Positions 44,040 to 56,017 of a DNA stretch of 64,000 bases are shown here, piece after piece. The position numbers and the translations under genes are program-made. Position 1 is the stretch's first letter; each line of letters begins with the position of its first letter. The DNA is from Benincasa hispida (Eukaryota > Streptophyta > Magnoliopsida > Cucurbitales > Cucurbitaceae): positions 57,604,379 to 57,668,378 of the forward strand of contig NC_052351.1 of NCBI RefSeq assembly GCF_009727055.1, written 5' to 3'. A model generated the notes under the pieces. The model saw only the letters and a list, made by a program, of their open reading frames with translations. It was not told the DNA's origin and searched no databases.

Positions 44040-46150
44040 TGATGCCCTAAAGTCCTTGTGTCCCGTAGTTTGTAAATTGTTTGTATGAACGCTTGTGTTG
44101 TATAATATATGATATTTACTTCACATCTTGATTTTGCTCAGTTGTATATTTTATTTGCTTTACCACAAACCAATAAACATAAATCCCTGGTTTACTGTAT
44201 GTAACTTAAGCATGTATGTGGTGACATACAAGTGGATCATGTCTTGAGTGATAACCAAAATGGTCTGTATTAATATGGATATAGGAGGGAAACCTTATCC
44301 TGGTAACACTACGAATGCGGCCTGTTTTGTGGAATGTCACAAGTGTTGTGACTTGTCACATAATTGTCCGATTCCTGATCATTCGTGTAGGGAACGTGCG
44401 AACAGGGCCGTCCTATATAAAGGTTTGTATAAGACCTGACCACGAAGTGTTAACGTCTCGTTATATAACACCGTTCATGACAGGAATTCACTTCACTAGG
44501 ATGACCGATATACATGACCTCAATCTTGAGTGAGTTGGGAATCCTGCCATTGAGGGCGATCCTCTTATTTGTATGGGTGTGAGTGGCTAGGTATCGATTC
44601 AAACCTACCATTTTGGGGGATTCTTCTGATTTGGGATCTGGGAACTCAAGCTACAACAAGAATGGAATTCACTCCTTCTTCGAAGCAGGGACAAGTAGAT
44701 AGATAGCTCCCCTTAAGGACTGATTCCAGGGCTTGAACGATGTGGCGCCACATAACCTTCTCTTGGCCCGAGAAGGTGTTCACACATAGTTGGACTATGT
44801 TGTATTGTTTCATTAGAGGAATCAATGGTACTTAAGAAGTGAGATGTAACTACAGGGGCAAAAACAGTAAAATGGCCAACCTGTACTTACGAGCAATCTG
44901 TGATGGGTCATCGTACTCATGAATTGGTTATATCCTGATGGACAATAGAAATATATAATGTGGTAAGGAAGAGTTCAACTGTTGGTCTTTAGTGGAATGC
45001 TTGGTAGTGAACGGATGGAACTTTGAGCCAACAGGTTCATTAGGTCCCCTCGGTAGCTTTGGATAAAGGTCGAGAATCAGTATTTAGGTCAATTTGAAAT
45101 GTTTAAAATTGACAAGAGGGAGTTCGATTATATATGATATATTTTAAACTGGTTAATTATATATGATATAATTGGCTAAATGTATGAGATACATTATTTG
45201 GAGGAAATTAGAATATAAAAATGATTTATATCAGTGGAGAAGAAATTACTTTAGTAGATATGTGATATCAACTATAGGGTAAGAATATAATATGATTATA
45301 TTCTTTAATTAATAATTGGTTAATTATAGATAATACGCCGTATTATTCTCCTAAATCATGCGTTAGTGGAGCAGCCGCATTCAGTTATGGTAACCGATGA
45401 ATAATATGAAAATTGTTTTCATTTGGCAAAAAGTTCAAAATTCGCAATTGTATGGAAACGTAAACTTTCACTCTAGCTTGAGAACCTATATGATAGTATG
45501 TCATCTTCTAAACGATCGCACACCAATGCCTAAATGATCGCATGCCTTTCCCTAAACAATAGCTTAGCTTTCCTAAACGATCGCATAGCATGCTATGTTT
45601 TCTAATGATCGTTTACCTTTTATTAAACGATCACTTAGTAAAACCTACATGATCGTGTAGGCTTCATCTAAACGATAAGCATCCCTACTATACAAAGAGC
45701 TCTTTCTCTCCCACTTGTTTATTGTCTACACGATCTGTCTTTTCTCCTACCTCTACCAAATTCACCAAAGACCACACTTTAGATTCTCACTTCGAGAATT
45801 CCCAAGCGTTTAATTGGTGGTGTCATCTCCGTTGTTTCACTTGTTCCGTGCTTGTGTTCGAGTTGCTACCATTTGTGTAGACCGATCGTGCTACTGAACC
45901 CGACTAATTTGCTGGACGATAGAGTTTGTGTAGAAGGTTCTTCCGCTGCTTTTGAAGTTTTGACGTTTTGAGAGAGTCTTTTAACTGGTATGAGAACTCT
46001 TTCCCTCGTGTTTTATTGTTCAAAGCATGCCGTTAATTAGTGTTAATTTTCATAACTATTTGTTGGAATGTATTTGTTGTATATCGGTCACAATGAAATC
46101 GGAAAGATTTGAATGCGCTCATGGATGTTCTACGTTAAAGAGTTCCTTCA
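44040..46150 (+). repeat. Copia LTR family B, plus strand, with both internal neighbours
   Basis: From TGATGCCCTAAAG to GAGTTCCTTCA, about 2.1 kb. A pol 3' end lies on its left and a PBS plus leader on its right. The ACGATCGT cluster is at 45505-45680. Some stretches carry extra single bases relative to the copy at 58043-60133. Confidence 0.8.
45505..45680 (+). repeat. ACGATCGT-type motif cluster in a family B LTR
   Basis: About seven variants, including AAACGATCGCACACC, AAATGATCGCATGCC and AAACGATCACTTAG. Confidence 0.7.
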
Positions 46151-46152
46151 AT

Positions 46153-46165
46153 TGGTATCAGAGCC
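46153..46165 (+). other. Primer-binding site (initiator Met tRNA type)
   Basis: TGGTATCAGAGCC, two bases after the LTR end. Confidence 0.92.
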
Positions 46166-48633
46166 AGGTTCTGATATTCCAATTTTATTGTTGCAACGAA
46201 TTACATATACGTTCTTGGTGGTGCATGTCTGCTCTGTTTAATCGTTAAATTGTTTGTTGATGTGCGGCTTAATGGAGTTTTCCTGGGATGTTAGCCTCAT
46301 TTTGATTTAATTCTTTTACATTTTTCAGTTGATTGTAAAGGCCCCATGCATTTTTGGGCATTATTAATTGTTATCGAGTTTGTAAATTCAAAGTCAGTTT
46401 GAGTCTTAGGCATTATTAATTGTTATCGAGTTTGTAATTCAAAGTCAAGTTTGAGTCATGAGTCGTTCATGAAGTAGATGGAGAAGGGTTGTAGTTCTTC
46501 TAGGATTGAGATGATCAAGGGTTGATCGAGTCGTGTAGACGATAGGTAAGGCGATCGCTGAGTATCGAGTCGTGTTAGAATGATAGATGCCCACATATAT
46601 TTAATGCGCCGCGCACTAATGATCTTTTAGCTCAACAGCCGTCATCGCGTAGTCCCACTTATCTAAACATCGCCTTAGCAATGCAATCGGTAAATCGTTT
46701 ACCTTTCGCCGCATTAAAGCGATTGCAATAGACGATCAGGCCTTCGAGCCCCCCCTTTGTTGTTCGTCTAATCGATCGTTTAGCTTTTGTGCCTATCTCC
46801 TAATGCACATGGCGATCGTTTACATTCGGCATTACTAAACGATGGAGTCCCCTCATGCAATTCAAGTTCCGGTTCGACTTGAACTAGTTCACCGATCGTG
46901 GAAAAATGTATAAATAGGGTTATTCATTCTTTTTTTGGTAAAAGCTCATCCCGGTCCATTAATCCTTATTTAATATAGCGATGTAATGGTTTTTATATGT
47001 GCATATGGTTGCAAAGTTAAATATAATACGATGTTATGTTTTATTTATGTATTGGTATGCACATACAGTAATCCCACCTTAGATTTATGCATTGGTCATA
47101 CATCATCCTCTTTATTGTAAGTGTTATAATTTAGAGAAGCAAGAAATTTAATTATGTAAAGAGTATGCCTCATGCCCATCATATAATATAAGAGTTATAT
47201 TTATGTCATGCATAAAAGCAATGACATGCATCATCTTTTATTATAATTGTTATAGTATAAGGGTAAAATGGAAAGCATGTTTCCTTGGTTATTAAGCGTA
47301 TATGTATAGTAATGAACGGACATGTGCATGAAGCATGACACATAGGTACTTTTTAATAAAATGTTATAAAACCTTATTGTGCGCAATGATTTTTTAGTTT
47401 TGTTTTTCTTTTAAAAGTTAAGGAGAAATTTTATACTATAACAAATAAGAAAAGATATGCATGCTTGACTTAGGGTTTAATTTCCATGTTTTAAAAATGG
47501 TTTAAAAACTGGATCAAATAGCTAAGAGCACGATTGTAATATGATTAGGCAACCTAAGGATTTAATCTTTTAATCAAGTTTAATAGGTTAAAATTGACTA
47601 ATAAGAGGTTAAAGTATAACCAAATCTAATCTATTAGGGACCTTTTGTCTACGCGGGTTTCTGTCTAGTCTGGGGTATTTAAGTTGATCGGATAAACATA
47701 ACACCCTTACCTGGGAACTTACCTGGAAAAAGTGAATTAGATAGATTTGAATGCATGCATGCAAGTTAAGGAAGTCCATTAAAGTGTTCAAATGTGACTA
47801 CTTGAAAACTTATTCATTTATAGACAAACGTTGTTTTATGAGCGGGGAATTTAAAAAAGACGACTTAGACTAAATCAGTAGTTTAGATTATCTAGGTTAA
47901 ATGAATTCACTAGGTAGAAACATTCAATGGGAGTACTTTTAGGGTTATAGATGCTTTAATTTAAACACTTTCACGGTTCTCCTAAAATAGTCACACCGTG
48001 AGGATCTATCCTTCGGCTTCATGGCAACTTTGGCGTGTACCCGTAATGGATGGTGTTGGGTATGTCATATCAAGGTGGATGGGGAGAAGTGTTCATAGTA
48101 AGTGGGAGTGGGAAGTGCGACAGCATAATCCCTCGTAATCCCCTCGTCTCCCTCGTTGGGTTGTGCCGATACGCTCGTGGCACCCTGGGAGTGTCCCCTA
48201 GAAGGCAGTCTTGGTGCATTTCATTTGATCTCCTGTAAGCAGGATAAGGTAACTTAGTCTTTCATTCTAATCTGCTTTCTTCCCCTAAGTGGGCTCATTC
48301 AAGGCGGGACTTTGGCATCGAAAGCGAGGGGTCAAACTTTACGCGAACTTGTTAAGGTTGAACGTTTGGATCCGAAAAATGGTGGCTTGTTAGGTCAGTT
48401 CTTAAGAGTTGGTTCTGCCTAATGGTTTGAGAATGTCCATCCCAGCGAAAGGCGCATATGATCACTCCCATCTGTGACGTTAGTCCGCCTCACTGGTGCC
48501 ATCATTGCATAATAGAAGTTTTTCACTTAGGGTACTTGAAAGCTATGTTGCAAAAACTAATTGGTTGAATGTGGTTTGGGCAAAATCTAATAATTTTTTG
48601 GCTTCGTATTTTCAAAAAAATATCTTTTTCAAA
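46166..48633 (+). other. 5' leader of a family B copia element
   Basis: It includes an ACGATCGT-type cluster (46540-46850), an internal 60-base duplication of the ATTGTTATCGAGTTTGTAA block (46365-46450), and the conserved leader blocks 47636-48240. It is matched by 60149-62441 and, inverted, by 62947-64000. The frames at 48050-48238 are not genes. Confidence 0.7.
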
Positions 48634-49101
48634 ATGGAAAACAACCACGTTAGCTTTGCTTAGCAACCGAAAAATTAATTGGCAGACATTTTTCGATGCA
48701 TGGGAAACATATGATATGACGGTGTTCTAATCAATGAGGATCTTCAATGGGTCGTCTTACGGAGTCCCTACCTCCTATTCCAGCTCCAAATGCCGCTTAA
48801 AAATAGTTTGAGAGGCAGTAACAATCGATAGACACGGGCGAATGAGAAGGCCCTGAGGCCTACATCTTGGTAGGTCTTTCTGAAGTCTTTGGCAAGAAAC
48901 TTAGCTTATGTTCTCAATCGGCGTGAGATCATGGAGTTCCCCTACGGGGGATTTTGGACAACCGTCCTGAACATGCTTAATGCATGAGGCGCTTAAAATT
49001 TATATTCAAATCTCAAATGGAAGAAGGCACCTCTTGGTTTCGGTGAATATGTGTTGTTAACTGATGGTCCATTTTTAATGTGGCAAGGTTGATGGGTCTA
49101 C
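48634..49101 (+). pseudogene. gag: Copia gag N-terminal part, many indels
   Basis: The ATG at 48634 is followed by sequence whose cleaner inverted counterpart (62501-62946) reads TLALLSTEKLIGDNFS, IMESLRGMFGQPSEHL and FNMMVHFN in changing frames. These are the same landmarks as element D gag (EMFGQ, DMMVHFN). Numerous one-base insertions break this copy. It is cut at 49101 by a gypsy-type LTR. Some indels may be sequencing errors because the region looks uncorrected. Confidence 0.65.
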
Positions 49102-50543
49102 TGATAACTGGGCAGAAAATGCACGTTTTATAACCGCAAAGATATAAAACAATGTGGGAAATCGATGGTAAAAACCATGCAAAAATCGTGTCCAAAAGCA
49201 TTAGTTAGAAACATTGCGATTCGCATGCGCTCCATTGCATTAAAGTAGATAATTTACTTATTTGGTAGGAAAATCCGTTGGGCAAAGTAAATTGGCGATC
49301 CAAGGAAATTCGGAGCCCAAGCCGCAATTAGAAGATTGCGATCGCAAAGCTATGCGATCAATGTGCGTCGATCATATGAAAGTATAATAAATAAATGATG
49401 GGACGGAAAGCTGACAATGGTCGAATCCGAATTTAGTTGACAAGACGTTAACGACACTGTAGCAAATACAATTCACTTGTCGATGACCATTAATTGTGGA
49501 TCAGAAAAGAAGCAATTAAGTGACCGCCCATCATTGCAATTCATTGTGAGAGAAAAGTTTCAATATTGGGCTCTATTAAATACAAAAGGCCACCAATCGT
49601 TAAAGGGTCCTGCACACAGTTCGGAATTCCTAGAAGTCACCATATACATAAGAAAGTTAGGATATACAGATTATATTAGTCTGTAGTGTTCATATACTTA
49701 GAGGCGGAGGCCGAGCGGAGAGAAGAAGATGCCGAGAGATTCACTGGCTGGAGAGCACGAAAACTACTGGGAGGTGCTATGAATGGAGAGAGAGCTGACA
49801 CTTGACGAAAGCAGGAACATTCTTTGTTCGATAGAAGTGATGACATGGCAGAAATGCATGGTCATCTTAGGGCCTTTTACTTAGAATTTATGAGGCTGTT
49901 AGAGCAAGAATATGCGGCAATTATGCTATGGAATTCATGGAGAAAATGAGGCTTGCATCGTTCAGTATCATGAAAATCTCGGCTAACCCATTATTATGGT
50001 TATTTATGCGTTCAATTGTCCTATTTTTGTAGCTATTTGCAGGAAGTGGACGTAAATGCAGAAACTAGACCAACGCATTAATGACTAGCATGGCGGATGA
50101 AACTCTCCTCGGCAAAAGATGTTGCGGTAATCAGACGCATTGCGCTATCGCATGGGAGTTGCATCTCAATCAAATTGATTTCGGTCATCGTGTAGAATTT
50201 GAGATATTAAGTGAATGTGGTTCAACTACAAGATTGTGGCTACATGATAACGCGATGGTAAAGGGATCAACGCAAGGTTGGTGGAATGAACGCATTAATG
50301 CATCTACGTCGAGAATCAAAAGATGATGTTGACATTTCACCTACACGCCGTTGGCGAACAGAAAGGTTCAAAAAGAACTAAAACGCACCCAAAATGTCGG
50401 CAGAATCAAAGATGTCCATTAATGTTGTTCGTACGATCCAGGCCTATATAACAAGAATTCCGACTGAGTTAGAATTTATACTTGTCTCACGATTTTTTCG
50501 CCCAGGTTGAATTCCAGGTTTTTTCGCCTGAGGTTTCGCCTAG
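49102..50543 (+). repeat. Gypsy-type LTR material, plus strand, rearranged
   Basis: It starts TGATAACTGGGCAGAAAATGCACG inside copia gag. The first about 770 bases follow 40309 onward (AAAACAATGTGGG, GTCCAAAAGCATTAG, GGGACGGAAAGCTGACAATGG). From about 49870 a second, related LTR-like segment begins (GGCCTATATAACAAGAATTCCGACTGAG near 50436 matches the post-TATA region). It ends at an opposite-strand LTR. Confidence 0.55.
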
Positions 50544-52306
50544 TGATGGCGTTATTTTATGATGTGTGAATTATGGAGGATGCTATGATGAACATCATTG
50601 AGCACAAGTTTTCTCAGTGGAAACCAAAGTGTAAACCCCACTGAATTCCTGAAAGTTCAAGGGTCGAACTCAGGACCCTTGTGAAAATGGGTTACAGTGG
50701 TAATTTTTGTAGAAAACTTTGTTGTAACCGGTAACCATTAAATTGTTGTTTGTTTGTTTGATTGAGGTAATGAAAAATAACAAATGGGGCAAGATTGAGG
50801 AAAGTCTTGATTATGTGTTAGATGCAACTGAGTATGCGGATGAATGGGTTTGAGAGGTCTTTAGCTTAGTGTTACTTTGGATGGTCAAACTATGCGATCA
50901 TAGCCCCCTACAACATGCACAGCAAAGTCAATTTTCCAATGCAAATGCGATGCCTCCTAAAGTCCTAGAACACAATGTTTTAATGAAAAAAGTGGTTTGA
51001 TAGAAGCTTATTCCTAAGTCCTACTCTTTTTCCTATGAATGATAGCAAGATTCCACAAAGGCAAGGTTGTGACCGCATGCAACTATATCATACTCTCTAA
51101 GGAATGCATGCGATGCGTTAATAGCAAACAGTGCTTAATTCCTAAGCTCCTTATCCTTCCTTGATCATGCATTCTATCTGGTCTCCCGAGGCATAGGATT
51201 TTTTGATCTGACTCCCAAGCCTAGATCCTATCCTTCGACTACCCTCCGAGTATCTCTAAATGGGGACGAATGAACATACATAATAAAAGATAATCGGCAT
51301 AGAATGAAGATCCCCAATTGGTGCTAGTATGTGATCTCAACCCATTCAACAGATTTAGCTACTCATGCGTAAATAACAGAGGAGTGAAAGGAATATAGAG
51401 AAGATAAATTCCATTTCTATAAATGGAAGTTTTAATACAAATAACAATGGAAAAGATAAAGGTAGAGGCCTGGTAACAATCCTTTGGCTACCCAAGGCTT
51501 TTACACTGGCAACAATAATTCGGTTCAAAAGATATTCCTGCTTCCGCGAGTCGACCCTCTCTCTGAATCCTTGAATGCTGTCCAGTGCTCTCCCAAGCCT
51601 TACCGGAATAGATCTGTCGGCAAAACTCCTTCTCGTCGCGTCCGCCTTAAATAAAAGAAAATTCTAAGAACAAGGCTAAATTATGAACAAAACTTGTGAC
51701 TCCAGAACTTTTCGAATTGGTGAACCCGTTAACTGGTGGAACCACTTTTCTGAAGGGATGCCTCTGTATTTTTAGAGCTTCTGGTGAAGCGGCTTCTCTC
51801 TTATGATTGCATCAGGTGAGATAGGCTTTTTAATTCCCTGATTTGATGCCGCGCAAAATAATTTGTCATCGAAAAGCTGAATGTACTTGTTATTGTTAGC
51901 CGACTGTCAGCTTAAATTCGGATTCGATTTTATAGCTTTTTCCTGTCCCATCGTGATTAATTATGGCCTTTCACTCAGATGCCCTGCCCAGCCAAAGTTT
52001 GCGCGACTCTATTGCGGCAATCCTTCTTGAGCAGATGTTTGCCAAACACAAATCAACCGCAAAGCCTTGTGGCAATACTGGCTCAACAAAGATGATTTCC
52101 TGTGAATCGCTCATTTTCCACCTTGCATCAACGCAATATTTCTTCAATAAAAATACAAAAATCAACTGTTTCTATGTATGACGCATTGCCGTCTGCAATG
52201 TTGTAAACTTAAAATGCTTTTGGACGCAATTTTAACTATTTTTATCAGCGAAGTAACATTGTTTAAGAACTTAGCATATGATAAGTGCATTTCTTGCCCG
52301 CTTATA
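50544..52306 (-). repeat. Gypsy-type LTR, minus strand
   Basis: The left edge TGATGGCGTTATTTTATG is the complement of the LTR end CATAAAATAACGTATCA. The right edge GCATTTCTTGCCCGCTTATA is the complement of the LTR start. The phrase GTCGAACTCAGGACCC (about 50660) matches the complement of the conserved pre-end phrase. Confidence 0.7.
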
Positions 52307-53234
52307 CATTTTTAACCCAAATTTAAACAATGCCTTAATCCTCAGCATAAGCTAAAAATTTTCTTTTAGAAGTGACTGCAGATGTCCTTTTCCTTGATTT
52401 CTCAAGGATACTTCATTCAACTCCTATACAACCAAATTTCCTTGAGTCTTATTCAAATTCTTCTTTAAATATTTCTAAGACTTAGGATCGGCAAAGCTTT
52501 AACCTTAAAAGGACTTTACTTCGATTCTGGGACATCGCTGATTTATTTTCAAAAAACAAAACTTTTCCAACCGGGGTATCAAATGATTTTTATCCTTGTC
52601 ATATTTCTTGACAATTAATTTTTTTTAACATTGGCACTGATCCAAATGCCTTTGCCTTCGTTTTGGCTTTCCCCACATGTGTCATGCGGACATCAACACG
52701 AGCAATGCACACTTTCTCAGACTAACTCATACCTACCTTGGCAGCAGAGTTTGCCGGTCATTTATTTAGCGTTGGATTTGGCGACTTACCGTCGTTTTGG
52801 CTTGCCGCCCACATGTGTCATTCGGACATCAATACGCGGTAAGTGCCCTTCAACAATTTAACCTCTTATAACATCGGTTTTTCCCATTGCGTTGATAAGT
52901 GGGAGTTGTTATTCTTGAAAAATTTTTCCTCTTTGCTTCTTTCTTTTTTTTTTTTTTGCAAAATAGCGGTCGAAAAATAAAATACCTCACCTTCAAATTT
53001 TAAATGCGGCAATGTCCTCATTGCCAAAAGATTGAAATAAGTCCATGCGATGTTCTTAGAAAAGTTTTGTAAGGAAGAGTTTGAAAGAAAGCTAGCAAAC
53101 CCCTAACTTCTAGAAAATATTTCCATGAGGTGACTAATCTTTTAAAGTTAGTTGACTCTAGTATATATGAAAGAAATAGAAGCATGTTGTTTCATCATTG
53201 AAATCAATATTGGCAAAGAAACTACATGCGGTAA
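52307..53234 (-). other. Gypsy-type 3' non-coding region, minus strand, first part
   Basis: Complement of 39480-40308, including the PPT complement (AACCCAAATTTAAACAATG, 52313-52331) and both conserved modules. It is interrupted at 53234 by a plus-strand LTR and continues at 54619. Confidence 0.65.
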
Positions 53235-54618
53235 TGATAACGGGCAAAAAAATACAGTTAATCATAGGTGCTAAGTTCTTAACAATGTTGTTTTGCGTTG
53301 ATATATGTTAGATTTGCGTCCAAAAATTGCATCCAAATTCATAAATATTACGGTCGCTATGCGTCATCGCATAGAAACAGTTAATTTTTCCCGTGTTTTT
53401 ATGCAGAATATGCGTTTGACGTATGGCGAAAAGAGTGGATCAAATTTCCGAGTTTCACAAGTTCTGTTCTAGTTTAGCCTTGTTCTTAGAATGTTTTTCT
53501 ATTTTTTAAGGTGGAAAAGCGAAGAGAAGAAGGTTGTGTCGGTAGATCGTTCGATAAGCTGGGAGAGCGTCAGAAGCTTCAAGATCAAAGAGGGGCCGAC
53601 TCTTACAGAAAAGCAGGATATCTTTTTGAATCGAATAGAGTTACCAATGTAAAAAGCCTTTTGGCAGCAAGGGATTGATACTAGGGCCTCTTACCTTTAA
53701 CTTTCCATTGTTATTTTGTATTCGAAACTAAACTCATTTATATAAAAGGAATTTACTTCTCTATATTTGGTTTTCACTCTCCTGTTATTACGCTGGTACC
53801 TAATCTGTTGAATGGTTTGAGAAGCACTTAGCTAGCATAATTGGGATCTTCCATTTCAAGTGCCGATTATCTTGTATTATGTATGCTTTCATTCGTCCAT
53901 TAGAGATACTCGGTGAGGGTAAGTCCAAGGATAGCATCTAAGGCTTGGGAAAGGCCCAATTTAGATCTAGACTCGATAAGAGTCATATTAGATACGCATA
54001 TCAAGGATAAGAGCTTAGGAAATAAGCACTGTTTGCTATTATGCATCGCATGCATCCTAGAAATTAGGATATGATTTGTGTGCGGTCACCTTGCTTGATG
54101 CATCCTTGCAATCATCGCATAGAGAAAAGGTAGAGACTGAGGAATAAACTCTTGGACTTTTGCATTCAACACATATTTGGTTTTTCTAGACTTAGGAGCA
54201 ATCGCATTTTTGCAATTGGAAAAATGACCTTGCTGTGCATGGTTGTAGTATTATCTGATAGTTTTGACGCATTCCCATGTACGCTAGCTCTAAACCTTCT
54301 AAACCTGGTTCATGTGTGATAGCTGCCGCATACTCAGTTGATCTATCACACAATCAGACTTTCATCCGCGCATATTATTTTTTCATTACCTTACATCAAC
54401 AAACATAACAACATTCTTAAGTTAACCAGTCTACTACCGTAAAGGTTTTCCTAAAATTATCTACCGGGCACCTTTCTGGTTTTCCCAAGTCCCTGAGGTT
54501 CGACCCTGGACTTACCAGGATCTCATGGGGTTTTACACTTGGATTCCACTGAGAAATCTTGAGTCTCAACGCATTTTCATCATCTGCATTTCATTCCGAT
54601 AATCACTTCAATACGCCA
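53235..54618 (+). repeat. Solo gypsy-type LTR, plus strand, nested in the minus-strand 3' region
   Basis: It starts TGATAACGGGCAAAA and ends near ATACGCCA. The minus-strand sequence resumes on the far side with GTAACTTACTAAATTTATC, the complement of the sequence expected after CATGCGGTAA. GTAA is present on both sides. No internal region accompanies it, so it is a solo LTR. Confidence 0.65.
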
Positions 54619-54861
54619 GTAACTTACTAAATTTATCATTATTAATGAGGAAGAATAACCCCATTTCCGTTGTCGCGCCGCATTAGTATTGTATGCAATC
54701 CTTCTTTGCGGCGATCTTTCTTCTTTGGATTGCGGTGACAGAGTCATAAGTTGCTTCTTCGTGTAACACTCTGCAATCATGTGCCTTTCGATCGTTGCAA
54801 GAAAAAGTGATAGGGTTCAATTATTTTAAACAACAAAATTCTTTTACCCGGATATCTTTTT
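54619..54861 (-). other. Gypsy-type 3' non-coding region, minus strand, continuation
   Basis: Continuation of the complement of about 39200-39470 up to a 25-N gap. Confidence 0.5.
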
Positions 54862-54886
54862 NNNNNNNNNNNNNNNNNNNNNNNNN
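54862..54886. other. Assembly gap, 25 N placeholder
   Basis: Twenty-five N, a size often used for gaps of unknown length. Orientation of the flanking gypsy-type sequence changes across it (minus to plus). Confidence 1.
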
Positions 54887-56017
54887 GCATAGAGCTGACG
54901 CATCTTGGTGGGTGCATCTGGGTGAAAAGCGTAATAAATCACAATGGGACAGAAAGTTGATGATGGTCGATTCCAAATTACCTAGAGAAGGGAAGAGACG
55001 TCAAAAGATCACTCTGTTTAGCTGAAGAGGGAACCCAGGAGGCATGGTAAAATAGAGAGAGGGCCGACTCTTGCGAGATCAAGATTATCTTTTGAGCAGA
55101 GTAGAGAAGAACAGTGTAAAAGCCTTGGGAAGCAAGAGATTGCTACCAAGCTCTTTATTCTTATTTCGCATTATCATTCTGTATTTCGATTATATATCTA
55201 TAAAATTGAACTTGCTCATCTACATCTGTTACTCTCTTTAAAACACGCATAAGTAGCTAAATCTATCGAATGAGTTGAGAAGAACTTAGCTAACATGACC
55301 TAGGATTTTCATCGCATGCGATCATTTTGTCTTATGTTGCACCCATCACCCCTTTAGAGCTACTTGAGAGAGAGTCTAAAGAAAGAACATAAGACTTGAG
55401 AGAGCTAGGTTAGAATCTAGACTCGAGAGAGCAAGAGTAGATCTGCATAAGCAAGAGATAGAGACTTAGAGATAAGCTCTGTTTGTCAACATGTATCGCA
55501 TGCACCCTAGAGATAGGTTATGGTATTATGCGATCGCCTTGTATGTGTGTGTGTGTCAATTGTCATCGCATAGACAAGAATAGAGGCTTATGTGTAGGTC
55601 CTATAGACATTATTGCATATATCGCATGCGTTCTAGAACTAGAAGCTGTAGCATTTGCATTGAGAGATGATTTACTATTGTATGTGTGTAGCATGATCGC
55701 ATAACATGAACAAATCTTAGGAAGTGTTAGCTGAACCCCTTTTCAACCTGTTCCCCCGTATGTTCATTGCATCTTCCGTAATATTAACTCTTTTCTTAAC
55801 TCCGCCGCATACATTTTATACCGTAAACAACAACCCAATAAAGTAATCTAAAAATTATTGTCATATATTGTTTTCCTTAGTCCCTGAATTCGACCATGGG
55901 CTTACTAGGAAACTCAGTAGGATTTATACTTGGGTCCTGCTGAGAAAATTTGTTGCACAACGCATTTTCAATCACCACAATTCTTTTCATTACTTCACCG
56001 CATAAAATAACGTATCA
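54887..56017 (+). repeat. Gypsy-type LTR, plus strand, 5'-truncated
   Basis: It begins within the LTR (matching about 40600), skips about 240 bases at 54979 relative to 40705-40945, then matches 41005-41990 closely. It ends AACGTATCA at 56017. Confidence 0.75.
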
